Source: Pachyseris speciosa (taxonomy: Eukaryota; Cnidaria; Anthozoa; Scleractinia; Pachyseridae). Taken from it: a DNA stretch of 64,000 nt. A program made the position numbers and the translations under genes. Below are positions 1 to 9,491 of the stretch, piece by piece. Numbering within the stretch: position 1 is the first letter of the stretch; every line of letters starts with the position of its first letter. Location of the stretch: positions 1 through 64,000 of the forward strand of contig JAEMWC010000010.1 in NCBI GenBank assembly GCA_016490735.1. The letters run 5' to 3'. Under the pieces are notes generated by a model that did no database searches, was not told the origin of the DNA, and saw nothing but the letters and a program-made list of their open reading frames with translations.

Positions 1-285
1 TCGCCAGAAACCTGGCAGGGACACCACAACAGCTTGGCCAAATTTACTGTGGTCCGCTAAACGCAACCACTCCCCCCATAACCACATTCTAGTAGAGATA
101 GACTGCTACTGCAGGGTGTTCAAAGCGATGATCACTCACATATTCATAAGGTAATGATGGTTGCTTCGTTTTTGACAGGCTCTGCTATCACTTGCCCTGT
201 GGCTAAAGAGTGTGCCGAGCTGTGGCCAAGGATAGCATCCAATGCGGAAGCATTCAGTGAAGTGTACAAAACACGTGTTAAATAA
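1..285 (+). pseudogene. 3' end of an uncharacterised dispersed ORF (left copy)
   Basis: The reading frame ends at TAA 283-285, overlapped by an AATAAA signal at 281-286. The right-arm copy is open for at least 84 codons, but this copy has several small indels in positions 30-115, including one that shifts the frame near 114. The encoded tail includes a short hydrophobic run ([12 protein letters not shown]). I do not recognise the family. It could be the end of a retroelement or a host gene relic. The window edge cuts off the rest. Confidence 0.35.
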
Positions 286-299
286 AGCTGTCCTGGCTT

Positions 300-835
300 C
301 TTGCAATTGCAGCTTGTGTTTTACTTCTCAAAGTGCTCATTAAGCCTCCTCCGCTGTAGCTTGTGAAACAAGTGTTTCTGTTGGGTTTTCATTAGAAGTC
401 AACTGACGTAAGCTCCCCTTAAATCAAAAGGAAACGAAAACACGGCGGTGCACTCAGTTTCAAGCATGCATCGCCTGTAGTCAGTAAGAAACGGCAAAAT
501 ATTCCAGCCTCCTTCTGTCTTATAGTTACTTGATTTAAGATCATAGCATCGAGATATTCTACCGCCTATCAAATATAGTTTGGGATATGTGATTCCGAAA
601 TCCTTGTAATCGGTGAGTATTTGTCGTGTTTCTCTTAAATATCCTTGCAGCCGTGTTTCGAGACGAACCCTCCCTCACCCCCTCCAACCCTCCTACTCGC
701 TCGCGCTGAGCCTAACAAATAAAAGGTAACCTGATAAATGGGTCAAACCTGATAACAAGGCATAAGGCTTCTCAGACAAATCCATTAATCTTATGCGATC
801 TTTCCTCGGGTCCAGAAAAATCGAGTTAAGTTGCT
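300..835. other. Gene-free stretch related to the GPCR-locus flank
   Basis: No coding signal is seen. Part of it (about 480-690), in reverse complement, resembles 60190-60400: both share a cgaaacacg...aagg...tatttaagag / cgctatgatct pattern. It is therefore an old duplicate of DNA near the third GPCR copy. The mirror is about 56780-57310. Confidence 0.5.
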
Positions 836-907
836 AAATCTTCAAAGTGTATGGAAAGAACAAACAAGATGATGTCCTGAAGGCTCGTCTTTTGGACCTC
901 TCTTGTG

Positions 908-980
908 TAGCCTGCGTGCAGACGCTTCCTATTTCCTTTGCGATTTATTTGAGGGGAGGAGGCGGATGTACACAGGCTTC
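908..980. mobile_element. Short MITE of the GTAGCCTGCG family
   Basis: Starts gtagcctgcgtg and ends acacaggcttc, imperfect inverted ends matching those of the clearer copy at 9041-9155. It adjoins the LINE reverse-transcriptase piece. Mirror at about 56633-56705. Confidence 0.45.
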
Positions 981-1142
981 TTATGTGGAACATATTCCAA
1001 AACGATCTCCCATCATATGCAGAGTCAGAGAACCTCTTTATGTATGCAGACGACCACCAAATGTATACGATTGGAGACTCCATCGAAGATGCCGCCAAGG
1101 CTTAAGAAAAAAACTGAGTTTGCAGATGAAGTATCACTTGAA
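973..1142 (+). pseudogene. LINE reverse transcriptase fragment, YADD palm motif (left)
   Basis: The frame reads WNIFQNDL, then FMYADDHQMYTIGDS. YADD at 1043-1054 is the catalytic box of non-LTR (CR1/jockey-like) reverse transcriptases. A missing C near 1095 shifts this copy. The right arm has the extra C and stays in frame through GLRKKLSLQMKYHLK. A MITE follows and the RT resumes at 1345. It is a dead 5'- and 3'-truncated fragment. Confidence 0.8.
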
Positions 1143-1344
1143 ATAGACCTTTTTAGCTTTGTAGATTTTGTTTTCCCAATGTAGACCATGTGATCTTCCC
1201 TAGGGGGTTTGCCTTTTGTCTTTTCATAAATTATGCGTACATATTCTCGTGAATTAGGCGAAATTTCAAAGAAACAGTTCTCTGGGGTAACATCACGTGA
1301 TCTACATTGGGAAAACAAAATCTACAAGCTAAACTGAGGTCTAT
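1143..1344. mobile_element. MITE inside the LINE fragment
   Basis: About 200 bp with inverted ends. The left end reads tagacct...tagattttgttttcccaatg and the right end carries the inverse, catt gggaaaacaaaatcta...aggtcta. It separates two blocks of one LINE reverse transcriptase, so it inserted after the LINE, although some LINE codons also seem lost. Mirror at about 56267-56470. Confidence 0.75.
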
Positions 1345-1560
1345 TGATTATTCTGGGAGTAAACATTGATGACAAACTAACATTTAGCGAACATATCAAA
1401 AATATTAGCAAGAGAGCAAGTCAAAAAGTTGGAGTGTTACTGAGATTGCGAAATCTCATACCTTGCTCTGCTAAACTGCAACTCTATAAATCTGGCATTC
1501 CCTTAATTGGCGTACTATGACTTTGTATGGCACTTTTGTAACTACGCCCTTTAAGTATAT
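1345..1560 (+). pseudogene. LINE reverse transcriptase fragment, thumb region (left)
   Basis: Frame reads LGVNIDDKLTFSEHIKNISK, then KVGVLLRLRNLIPCSAKLQL, the region just downstream of the RT palm in CR1/jockey-like elements. It ends near YDFVWHF and then meets an unrelated repeat. Continuation of the 973-1142 fragment. Confidence 0.8.
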
Positions 1561-1920
1561 TCTATTATTCTATTCTTCGATGTTCTCGTTCCTACAACTT
1601 GTCTTATTCGGGGCGCCAGCGACGCAACGTCTCCCGCCTGAAGATTTCGCTCCCTTTTCAGCCATTTTGCTGCGAGCGAAATATCAAGTGACATGTCCTT
1701 GTGACGTCACAAGGACATGTCACGTGATATTTTCGCCGCGCGACAATCGGGACACTTTTGAAAGTGAAGAAGCGGGTATTTCGAAAGAGAAAAAACGGGG
1801 TTTCAGCCATCTCGGACACTTTTTAACTTTCGATTTGTTTTTTAGGGATATTTAACTTCCAAAAACGGGAAAAAAAATTCGTGTCACATGCACTTTAAAG
1901 AAACAACCAATTAATTTTTA
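1561..1920. repeat. Dispersed non-coding repeat with a perfect palindrome
   Basis: No gene is evident despite an open frame at 1517-1855, whose first part is the LINE tail. The block is near-symmetrical around the TGACGTCA palindrome at 1688-1723: gcgaaatatc on one side mirrors gatattttcg on the other. It looks like a MITE or solo repeat. Mirror at about 55690-56050. Confidence 0.5.
1688..1723. repeat. 36-bp perfect palindrome centred on TGACGTCA
   Basis: Begins gtgacatgtccttgtgac and continues as its exact complement, with no loop. The centre is TGACGTCA, the CREB/ATF consensus; whether it acts as such is unknown. After one mismatch on each side the symmetry continues for several more bases. 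The mirror copy is 55888-55923. Confidence 0.85.
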
Positions 1921-2165
1921 ATGGATGGTACGATGAACAATATCTTACTTATGCGACTATTTACAACTTGGATAGTTTTATTGAACATGTTCAAACCTTT
2001 CACAAGTGGTATTCATATAAATTACCAGTTACAGCTTATATTACACGGCATACGAGGTATCTCTTCACTAAGTTATTCACGTTTTCGGTTCGTGCGTACA
2101 GTCCGTACGAAATTAGAACTAGCCATCCCTATACAAAATGCACAGTTTCCTCACACCAGTTCGTT
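1921..2165 (-). repeat. Copy of the GPCR-locus 3' flank
   Basis: In reverse complement this matches the DNA that follows the third GPCR at 62990-63210 and the copy at 57690-57900. Shared segments include tgaataact, gaaaggtt, agtaagatattgt and ttggttgtttcttt. Together with the GPCR at 5646-6470 it shows that the DNA between them was inserted into a GPCR 3' flank. Mirror at 55450-55689. Confidence 0.65.
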
Positions 2166-2579
2166 TTAGTTATTAACAATTGTTCACCGAAGTGGAGGTG
2201 AATAGTGGTGGACTTTTAGTCCATCAGCTGAGACCCTAAAATTCGGGTTTATGGCTCACTTAAGGGGAACAGCCGAAACATGTCTAATGTTAATCTTTGA
2301 CTATTGAGCATCATATAAATGTATGATAGTAAGGATAGAACGGTAGCTTTCACTTCGTAAATCGAATTTTAAATTTGCTCCTCATATCTTCCTTTTGGCC
2401 ATCTTGGATTTTTGAGGAAGGCTTCAAAGTTGCTTGTATTCTTTTAAAGTGAACGAATTGCATGTCAAAGTCAAATTTAGATCATATTGGAACTACAAAC
2501 ATGATTTTCGTTTATTCTAGTGCTTAAATTATAACTACGTGACGTCATTTGCGACGTCACAACGCCTGATTATTGGTCA

Positions 2580-2990
2580 CAATAGGGCCGTTTATACGAG
2601 AGAAACTAAACCACGGCTTACACTGGCCGCGGCTTATAAAAGATGCGAGTGGGCCGTTTATACGAGTGCGGCCTAGATAAGACGCGAAATGCTCGTATAA
2701 ATGGTTCGCGGCTAAGTTCGCTACAATAACAATAGAAGCGCACGCTTGAGCAAGCCACGGAGAACGCTTGAGTACATTTATAAGAACACTTTCACGTCCA
2801 AGGTAAGCCGCGGCCAAGATAAGCGCAGCCCGAAACCCCTAGGCCAGGATAAGCCGCGGCTTGAGCTAGCTGCCGATGGAGTCAGCCGTGAACTTCGATT
2901 ACGTACCATTTAAACGGGGTGTTCGCGTCTTATGTAAGAGGCGGCCAGTGTAAGCCGCGGCCCTAGTAACGGCCCTAGTATCACTATTAC
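2580..2990. mobile_element. Palindromic MITE cluster (GGCCGTTTATACGAG family)
   Basis: Starts agggccgtttatacgag and ends taacggccctagta. Internal pieces recur in both orientations: gggccgtttatacgag twice, and the gccgcggctta / taagccgcggc motif several times. No coding sequence. Mirror at about 54620-55030. Confidence 0.65.
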
Positions 2991-3210
2991 ATTACCAGTT
3001 TGCAATTATAATCATTGAAAAAAAAATAGTGGGTTTTTCAAAATTATTTTCGAAAAGAGAGCAAGTACATAAATATATGTATACATTGCAAGTGCGTTGA
3101 ATAAAGCCCCCTCAAAGACAACTGCCTGTTTCCTTCCCAAACACGTGGTCGTACAAACATTCAATAGGTTTTCACCCCGGCGCGAATGTGTTTCCTCTGC
3201 ACAATGATCA

Positions 3211-4403
3211 ATGGCGGACGAATGCATTGTATGCGGTTGTTCGGATTCAAAGCTAGCCCAGTGCAGAGATATTTCTTCATGGACAAACCTTATATCGTGC
3301 TGCCGTGATCCGGAATCACAAACCAATTTTGGAGGCTTCGACCGAAAGCAAATTCCCTGAAAATCCCATCAAATATCATCGCAACTGCAGAGTGAAACAA
3401 GCTGCTCAGTGTGACCGCAAACAAGCCTGAGATTGTCAAATTGCTCGTGTCACAGTGGAAGACAGAAGCATTCAGAGGCAGGCTCGGCAACCGGATCATG
3501 TACGTGACATCCGAAGATCAGTGCTGGCAACTAAACCGGCGTAGCCCCATGTGAACCTGTTCCTGGGCTAGAGTGTAATCACGAAGAGGCTGATACGCGT
3601 ATGGTTCTCCATGCTCGGCACGCTGGAGGCACGTGCGTCATCCACTCTGATGCCAATGATGTCCTTGTCCTACTGCTTGCTCATAGCCGAAACCTTTGAA
3701 GCTGTTACATGAAGAAGGGAAGAGGCGCAAAGTCCAGAATAATAGATCTTTCCAAAGTTGTCAACAGCTTGGAGAAGCAACTCGACCCAAACGTTGACAA
3801 GCATTGCTTCATGAAAGCCCTAATCGGTGTGCACGCGATCACAGGCTGTGATACCATCTTTGCATTCTCTGGTAAAGGGAAGTGGAAAGTAGTCCAGCTT
3901 CTCCAACGCAATGAAAGGTACGTCCGAGCTATGGCGAATATCGGGGAGAATTGGACAGTATCGGAGGAGACATTTAAAGATACGGAGGCACTCGTGTGTC
4001 AGCTGTATGGAAAGAAGTGCCAGAGTGTGGATGAGCTGCGCTATGAGATCCACTGCGCCAGAGGCGGGAAAGGCGAGCCAGAGGCTCTGCCGCTTTGCAA
4101 GTCATCTCTACGACTTCACGTTAGAAGAGCAAATAATCAAGCAGCAATATGGAGAAGAGCCATCATTCCTCTATGTCTAACGTAGTGGAATTTGTATGGC
4201 TTGGATCCAAACCGGCTCCAGAAGAGATCCTGGAACTACTCTCTTAAACGTGCAAGAGAGCATGCACGATCGAGAACTGCTGCTGCTTGAAGGCGGGTCT
4301 GAAGTGCACTGACATGTGTAGTATCCAGTGTGAGAATATGGCAGCTGATGATGGCGTTCTATATGAGAGTGGGGATAGTGACTCTGAAGATGCAGAGGAT
4401 TGA
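3211..4403 (+). pseudogene. Decayed FEN1/XPG-like nuclease-family gene (left)
   Basis: I recognise a dispersed protein family of cnidarian genomes. Pieces in order: a possible start at 3211 (MADECIVCG, a C-x2-C); KYHRNC near 3380 in another frame; LECNHEEADTRMVLHARHAG from 3571; SDANDVLVLLLAHS; an in-frame TGA at 3697-3699; then 158 open codons (3709-4185) with HCFMKALIGVHAITGCDT; a frameshift near 4180; FVWLGSKPAPEEILELL; and a cysteine-rich tail (CKRACTIENCCCLKAGLKC) to TGA 4401-4403. The series EEAD, SDANDV and GCDT followed by a GKGKWK helix resembles the acidic residues and GCDY/helix-hairpin turn of FEN1/XPG nucleases. That fold is inference. Several breaks make it a pseudogene. Confidence 0.7.
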
Positions 4404-5329
4404 TAAGAGTAAGTACGTTTACAGGTGTAGGTTAATTGAAATGACGAACAGAGAGATAGTTGTTACCTTTTGTTGTGTCTATCTTAAGGTTCGATATAGT
4501 AAGATACCTCTTGACGGGACGCACGTTATGTTGTATACCGCTTTTTGCAACCCGTGCGCAGGAATGTTTTCTATTTTCAGCGACTTTATTCAGGACGCAA
4601 AAGCAGTACATGATGTGAACGTATGTTACGTCATACATGTAGATCCCATATGCAAGTGACAGCATTGGAAAAGGACGTTATATGATAGTGGTGCTTCTGT
4701 ACTCAAACGAGCTCTATATTGAATTGAGGACCTGGTTATCTACTCTGATTTGTGGTTATTAATTCATGGCCTAGTATGCCTAACTAAATATAGGAAAAGA
4801 CGTTAGCAGTAGTTTTAAGTGCGTTTTTCTAGCATTATGATATAGAGTGCCTTAATGGTAATTTAGTTTTTTCAGGGCATTAAGATAGCGGTTAAATACA
4901 CAAGCTAGAAAACAAAATGGCGGACACTGTGATGTCATTTATGATGTCACCATAGCTCGAATAACCATAAACAATGCTGAAATTACATTTCAAATACGTA
5001 TTATTTCAAATATACTTCTAGGCAAAAAATCGTATGCATTTCAGAAAGAATAACATTTTTATAAAGTGTTTTTAGAAATCCAAGATGGCGACCAAAAGCA
5101 TGGTATGGGAGGCAAATTTAAAATTCGATTTACAGAGTGAAAGCTACCGTTCTATCCTTGCTATCATACATTTTTATGATACTGAATAGTTACAGATTAA
5201 GATTATACAAGTTTTGTTTGTTCCCCTTAAGTGAGCCATACAACCCCCCTAGCTGATGGACTATTTCACCGACACTGAGGTGAATAATTGTTTTAGTATA
5301 TACCACACAAGCTGAATAATTAGCGGACC

Positions 5330-5520
5330 AAAACATTACTTTATGTGTGACAATATACCGACAAGCGGTCGGAAATTGTAAAATCTCGCGCGCCGGCTGC
5401 TCGGAGGTGAATAGTACCTGCTAATCACCTCCGAGTTAACCAATCAGAGCACGCGAAAAGCACTATTCACTTGTGTGGTATATACATGTATATATACCAC
5501 ACAAGTGAATAGTGCTGAAT
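5330..5520. mobile_element. MITE ending in a 56-bp hairpin
   Basis: Contains gtatataccacacaag near 5297, ccgacaagcggtcgg (5349-5363), an inverted pair cggaggtgaatag / ctaatcacctccg, and the hairpin at 5460-5515. This layout is a repeat I associate with coral intergenic DNA; no protein is encoded. Mirror at about 52090-52280. Confidence 0.6.
5460..5515. repeat. 56-bp hairpin
   Basis: Arms of 25 nt (5460-5484 and 5491-5515) are exact complements around catgta. The left arm begins gcactattcacttgtgtgg. Mirror at 52095-52150. Confidence 0.9.
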
Positions 5521-5645
5521 TATTGCAGTCTACACGAAAGCTTGTGCGAATAAAGAAAATTGAGGAAACAATTATTGTTAGGCTTTAGACATTTCGAAGT
5601 GGGAATTTTTTAAGACCTACTGTTGGTCTGCGCCGCTAGAACACT

Positions 5646-6470
5646 TCAGGAGTCTCTAAGAGCTCTTTGAAAATTACCACTGAAAATAAAACAGATGCAT
5701 GGATTGATGGCACAATTTGAGAAGGCCATAAACTTGGCAATTAGTTCATATAGATAGAGAAGCTACAAGTTGAAGTAATGTCACTGCCAAAGCGGTCTAG
5801 TATCCAGCCAATAGCCCTGGGCACCCAGCACAGTGCAAACGCCAACACGATAGCAGTGGCCATCTTCAGTACGTTTCTGTTTCTTTTGGCTCGTTGTTGC
5901 TCAGAGTTGGCTGATTGTTCGCCTGGAATCTTCTGGAACTTGAGCTTGACGAGGATATGATGGAGTAAAGTATGCCGGGCCAACAAGAAAAGAGGGATGT
6001 AAAAACTAGCATCGTCACTTGCTAGGACGAAATCTAAAAAAGAGATGGACTCTCCGAAGACTTCATTTCAAAGGATGCGTCACTGTTGTCCTTGAATTCA
6101 ACAAGTTTGAAGGTGACGAAATGTGGAGAGAAGACTGCCACAGCGACGATCCAGGTGGCGATAATAACTGAAGTAGGGGCACAGCTTTGAAATGATGCGT
6201 GGGGAGCGGAGTGGATAAACTACGGCTCCAAATCACCGGATCGACTGTTATCAGAACCAGGCTCTGAGAACACACAACAAGGGAGACGTCTATCAAGAAG
6301 GGAACCAACTTGCGCAAGGCCAGACCAAGAGGACCACTGATAAACCAGGAGTTGTCAGATTACAACTGACTTAGGTTCCGCGGGAACAAGAATATAGGAA
6401 ACAGCAATTCGGACATGTTGACGATGAAAAAACTGCTCGGTGAATTGGATATAAGCGTATCCCTTCGGAA
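5646..6470 (-). pseudogene. Class A GPCR pseudogene (left)
   Basis: On the minus strand, rhodopsin-family pieces appear in order in shifting frames: FFIVNMSELLFPIFLFP (TM2), SWFISGPLG then LVPFLIDVSLVV (TM3), IIATWIVAVAVFSPHF (TM4), DDASFYIPLFLLA (TM5), a basic third loop with RAKRNRNVLKM, ATAIVLAFALCWVP (TM6, CWxP), and FMAFSNCAINPCICF (TM7, NPxxY-like) with a helix-8 tail FQRALRDS. The conserved TM3 cysteine is replaced (ALRKLVPF where the third copy has ALCELVPF), the DRF/DRY box is lost, and several frameshifts occur. It belongs to a peptide-receptor-like family expanded in anthozoans; the ligand is unknown. TM1 is not found. Confidence 0.8.
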
Positions 6471-6489
6471 GAGACGTCGACCAAACAGA

Positions 6490-7140
6490 TTTTTGGACAA
6501 ATAGTTTATTGAATGAAAGGTTAAGTTCTTTATTTTGTCAAACTACAAAGGAAAGTAAAGGATATACGTTACAATATTTTACGGATACAACTAACTACTA
6601 GAATAGCAAAAATTAAAAGAAAATCACTATTTATAGCTACTTACAATTCTGGTTGCCTTCTGTTCTAACTTTATGAGGCGAGGCGCGTTTCAATTTATAC
6701 TTTTACAAAAATATGTGCGATATGCAACACACTCGGTTTCCTCAAAGATCAGGCAGTAAGCAACGGTTTCCCCAATTTTTGATGCTGTAGAAACGGATGT
6801 GACATGCCGCAAGTCGATGGAAAGGATGGTTTTCAAATGACTTTTTTTTTCAAGTGACTTAACTCTTGCCAGTAATTTGTTCCAACTTCCCTAACTTTAA
6901 TAAGACGCCAGGCCACGCAACTTCCGTTGTTCCTTAGGCCTTCACTGGCGCTTTGTTTTGTTTGTTTCCTACTAGGATATAGTCTCCTACGCAAACGTTC
7001 TTTGGCTCGTCACGCAATCTTTCCTCCCCAACAACGTCTGCTGAAACGAGCGGGATTTTGCGTAGACCAATCAGAGCGGACTTCCCAATCCTGGAAGTGT
7101 ACTTTGGACTTCGACATTTTCTCGCGCGAGAGATCTCAAA
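6490..7140. other. Intergenic; polyadenylation-like signals on the minus strand
   Basis: On the minus strand there are aataaa-type signals (around 6515-6530, right copy near 51077 and 51099) just upstream of the GPCR relic, as if another transcript ended there. No coding segment is supported. Open frames at 6927-7244 and 7071-7337 overlap each other in opposite senses. Confidence 0.3.
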
Positions 7141-7145
7141 ACAAC

Positions 7146-7223
7146 CTGGCGGATACGACGAGTGTGATTGTCGATCAGAGAGAGGCTATGGTGTATTTTG
7201 TGGATAAAAAGATGGATGTCTTC
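7146..7223 (+). CDS. Candidate exon with lost start codon (left)
   Basis: Twenty-six codons reading LADTTSVIVDQREAMVYFVD and then KKMDVF end at a consensus donor (ttc|gtaagtt). The first codon is CTG in a context (aacaacCTGGCGGAT) that looks like a mutated ATGGCGGAT; an internal ATG also lies in frame. No downstream partner exon was found. It may be the first exon of a relic gene. Mirror 50387-50464, minus strand. Confidence 0.25.
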
Positions 7224-7750
7224 GTAAGTTCGGAAAATCACTAATTTATCAGTCTTCGACGTGACACTCAACATTACGTGCCATATTTTACACAGTGGTT
7301 TCATAGTCTGACAGCAAGCGTTTGTTGACAGTTTCACTGGGATAGTGAATAGATATTTTCACTTAACAACTTTCGTAGGGCTTATGGTCTGTCCCCGATT
7401 TTTAGAGCAAGGCACTTTGAATCGGAGTAGATGTCAAATAAGCACCGAAATAGGTGAAGGTACGATAAACACTGAAACCGGCTTCGTTTGTTAGGGGCGG
7501 TGTTTCCTCGGCGCTTCACAAAATGATCCCAAACTGACTTCCGCAACCTTCCGATAATAAAGAACTTTCGCCATTGTCTTCTTGGAAAGAAACAAAAGTG
7601 GTAGGGAAGATGACAGATTTAGTGATGTTGCTTCAGTACGCTTGTTGAAGGTGCGATCAGCGCAGTATATTAATATAAACATCCACCTCCGTTTTAGTTA
7701 AATCTCGCCGTAATCCCGTCGTTCTTATTACAGCTCTTTTAAATTCGTAC

Positions 7751-7947
7751 CTGATCTCCTCTTGAGCTGCTCGCAGGTCTGCTTTAATGCTTTGGAACCG
7801 AAGTATAAACCGCTTATAACATTGGGAACAGACGAACGCGTCGCTCAAGAAAAATCGATTTCCATGCAAGGCATTTCCGATCTGCCCGGTATGTCCACAG
7901 AACTCTTGCCGAACACTAGTATGCTCGCAGTAGGGATTATAATGGAA
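7751..7947 (-). CDS. Candidate exon of a zinc-binding (ZAD-like) protein (left)
   Basis: On the minus strand a strong acceptor (tttcctctttag) precedes a frame with YCEHTSV, EFCGHTGQ, LSDAFVCSQCYKRF and a helical KADLRAAQEEIR, ending at a possible donor (gatcag|gtacg). A C-x2-H/C pair, then C-x2-C and a charged helix, recall the second half of ZAD-type zinc domains. Other exons are not seen, so it may be a fragment. Mirror 49663-49859, plus strand. Confidence 0.3.
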
Positions 7948-8219
7948 CTAAAGAGGAAAAATTATTTCCAATATATGTTTTTTGGAGAATAAAAGTTATG
8001 ATTTGGAAGGGAATTCGGGGAGAAACATAAATCGCCTCAAGGCGTCCCAAGGGAGCATTTTAAATGCAGCTTTTTATTGACATCGCACAAAAACCTAGCT
8101 CCGGGAATTCTGATCCAAGTCGTCGTGAATGTGGTATTAAAGTATTTAGATGTTCGTGATGGCTGATAGCTTAGAATGAGATCTGTCAAAGTTAATTGCA
8201 CAGGACGAAATAATGAATT

Positions 8220-8660
8220 TACTCAATTGAGCAAATGTGTTGTAAATTTGGAGCACTAATATTGCTATTTATTTGCACAGTGTGCAAATGTTATTCAAAT
8301 GTAAAGTTTAATTCTGTGTAAGGGTGGTGTAAATGTGAAGCAAACGTCAAGTTTGCGCATATTTTATCATGCATGTGCTTGTTGTAGTAAAGTTTTGGTT
8401 TTGACTTAAATTTGACATGCATTTGCACTGCATGCAAAAGTAATAGATTTTTATTTCATATTTGGCGGTATAGCAAATTTACTGTTTAAATCTACGACTT
8501 TGCTCATAGCGTAAATATAAGCAAATAATGATCAAACAAACTTTGCACATATTTTGTCATACATTTGCTTGCTTCAGCAAATTTTCGGTTTTGACCTAAA
8601 TTTGCCACGTTTCTCCCTGTGTGCAACTTAGTTATGATGTTTACCCCATACATATACTGG
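8220..8660. repeat. AT-rich tandem duplication (~200-bp unit)
   Basis: Two diverged direct copies are visible, about 8340-8500 and 8545-8700. Each carries a catattttrtcat block, cggttttgac-taaatttg and a tatagmaaawttacwgtttaaat block. Numerous gcaaat/atttgc words suggest shared ancestry rather than regulation. No gene. Mirror at about 48950-49390. Confidence 0.55.
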
Positions 8661-9040
8661 TATAGAAAAATTACAGTTTAAATTTATGTCTTTGTTTATA
8701 CATGTATATCAGGTATCAAAAGGATCAAACAACAACATTTAGGACCACAATAACAAAACGCTTACGCAAGGAGCAATCGGCTGTAACTTTAAAATCTTAA
8801 TCACATTTATTCTTTATGCCAGAAGAATGCGACTTAAGTTCAACTTAAGAAATAATGGTTGTCAGACAGTGCATCTGCAATTTCTTTACAAAGGACATAG
8901 GAGTGAAGCGAGATCTTGGTAACCGAGCTATCCTGGTAACCGGACTCATGAAAAAGCAAGCCCTTTGTGTACTGTTATACACAGAGGAGTTTAATAGAAA
9001 CCCAAGTGGTAGAAATGTCATTGAAAAGTCAGCCGTGATG

Positions 9041-9155
9041 GTAGCCTGCGTAGCAAGCGTTTCCTTAGGGTTCTGCTCGAAGCGTGGAACGAGAACAAAA
9101 AATTTCCTTGCGCCAAACGGGGAAACCCAACAGAAACGCTCTCTACGCAGGCTAC
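9041..9155. mobile_element. 115-bp MITE, GTAGCCTGCGTAG ends (left)
   Basis: The 13-bp ends gtagcctgcgtag and ctacgcaggctac are exact inverted repeats. Inner sequence is partly symmetrical too (aagcgtttcc ... gaaacgct). It interrupts the open frames 8855-9217 and 8845-9372, which are therefore not genes. Mirror at 48455-48569. Confidence 0.8.
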
Positions 9156-9491
9156 ATTCTCCTGAAGTTTCCGTTTTCCCCGGCCTCTTTGGCCGAGTGA
9201 CCTTGGTTACCAATTGATCATGTGCAAAGTAGTTCCTTCCCGTCATGCTTTTCGTATTTTGGCGCTTTTTCCGTTGGATTTCAACGTTCAACGTACGTGT
9301 CATAAGTTTTCCAGTCTCTTTCGAAAGATTGCTTTTCCTTCTCCTTACTTCACGATCTCTTTGTAGCTGCATAACGTTTTCTTACAATGGTTAAGCGATC
9401 GATGGGGATGTTTTTTATGGTATTAATCAAGCTTCATCGAGTCAAGTTTGGTCGCCATATTTGGTGACAGAGAGTGACACGGTAGCTGATC

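Larger units (their letters stand above)
2172..5330. mobile_element. Composite ~3.2-kb element with ~320-bp inverted ends (left)
   Basis: The ends are long imperfect inverted repeats: 2200-2560 and 4900-5290 share, inverted, tagtccatcagct, ggctcacttaaggggaaca, aaggatagaacggtagcttt, tcgaattttaaatttg and gccatcttgg. Inside are a palindromic MITE cluster (2580-2990) and a decayed nuclease-like gene (3211-4403). It sits in the 3' flank of a GPCR copy, since homology to the uninterrupted GPCR flank at 62946 resumes on both sides. The transposon class is not recognised. Mirror at about 52280-55438. Confidence 0.6.

Noticed and set aside
8845..9372. 175-codon open frame on the minus strand (and 120-codon frame on plus)
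   Set aside because: Both run through the MITE at 9041-9155, whose symmetry keeps frames open; no domain and no splice support.
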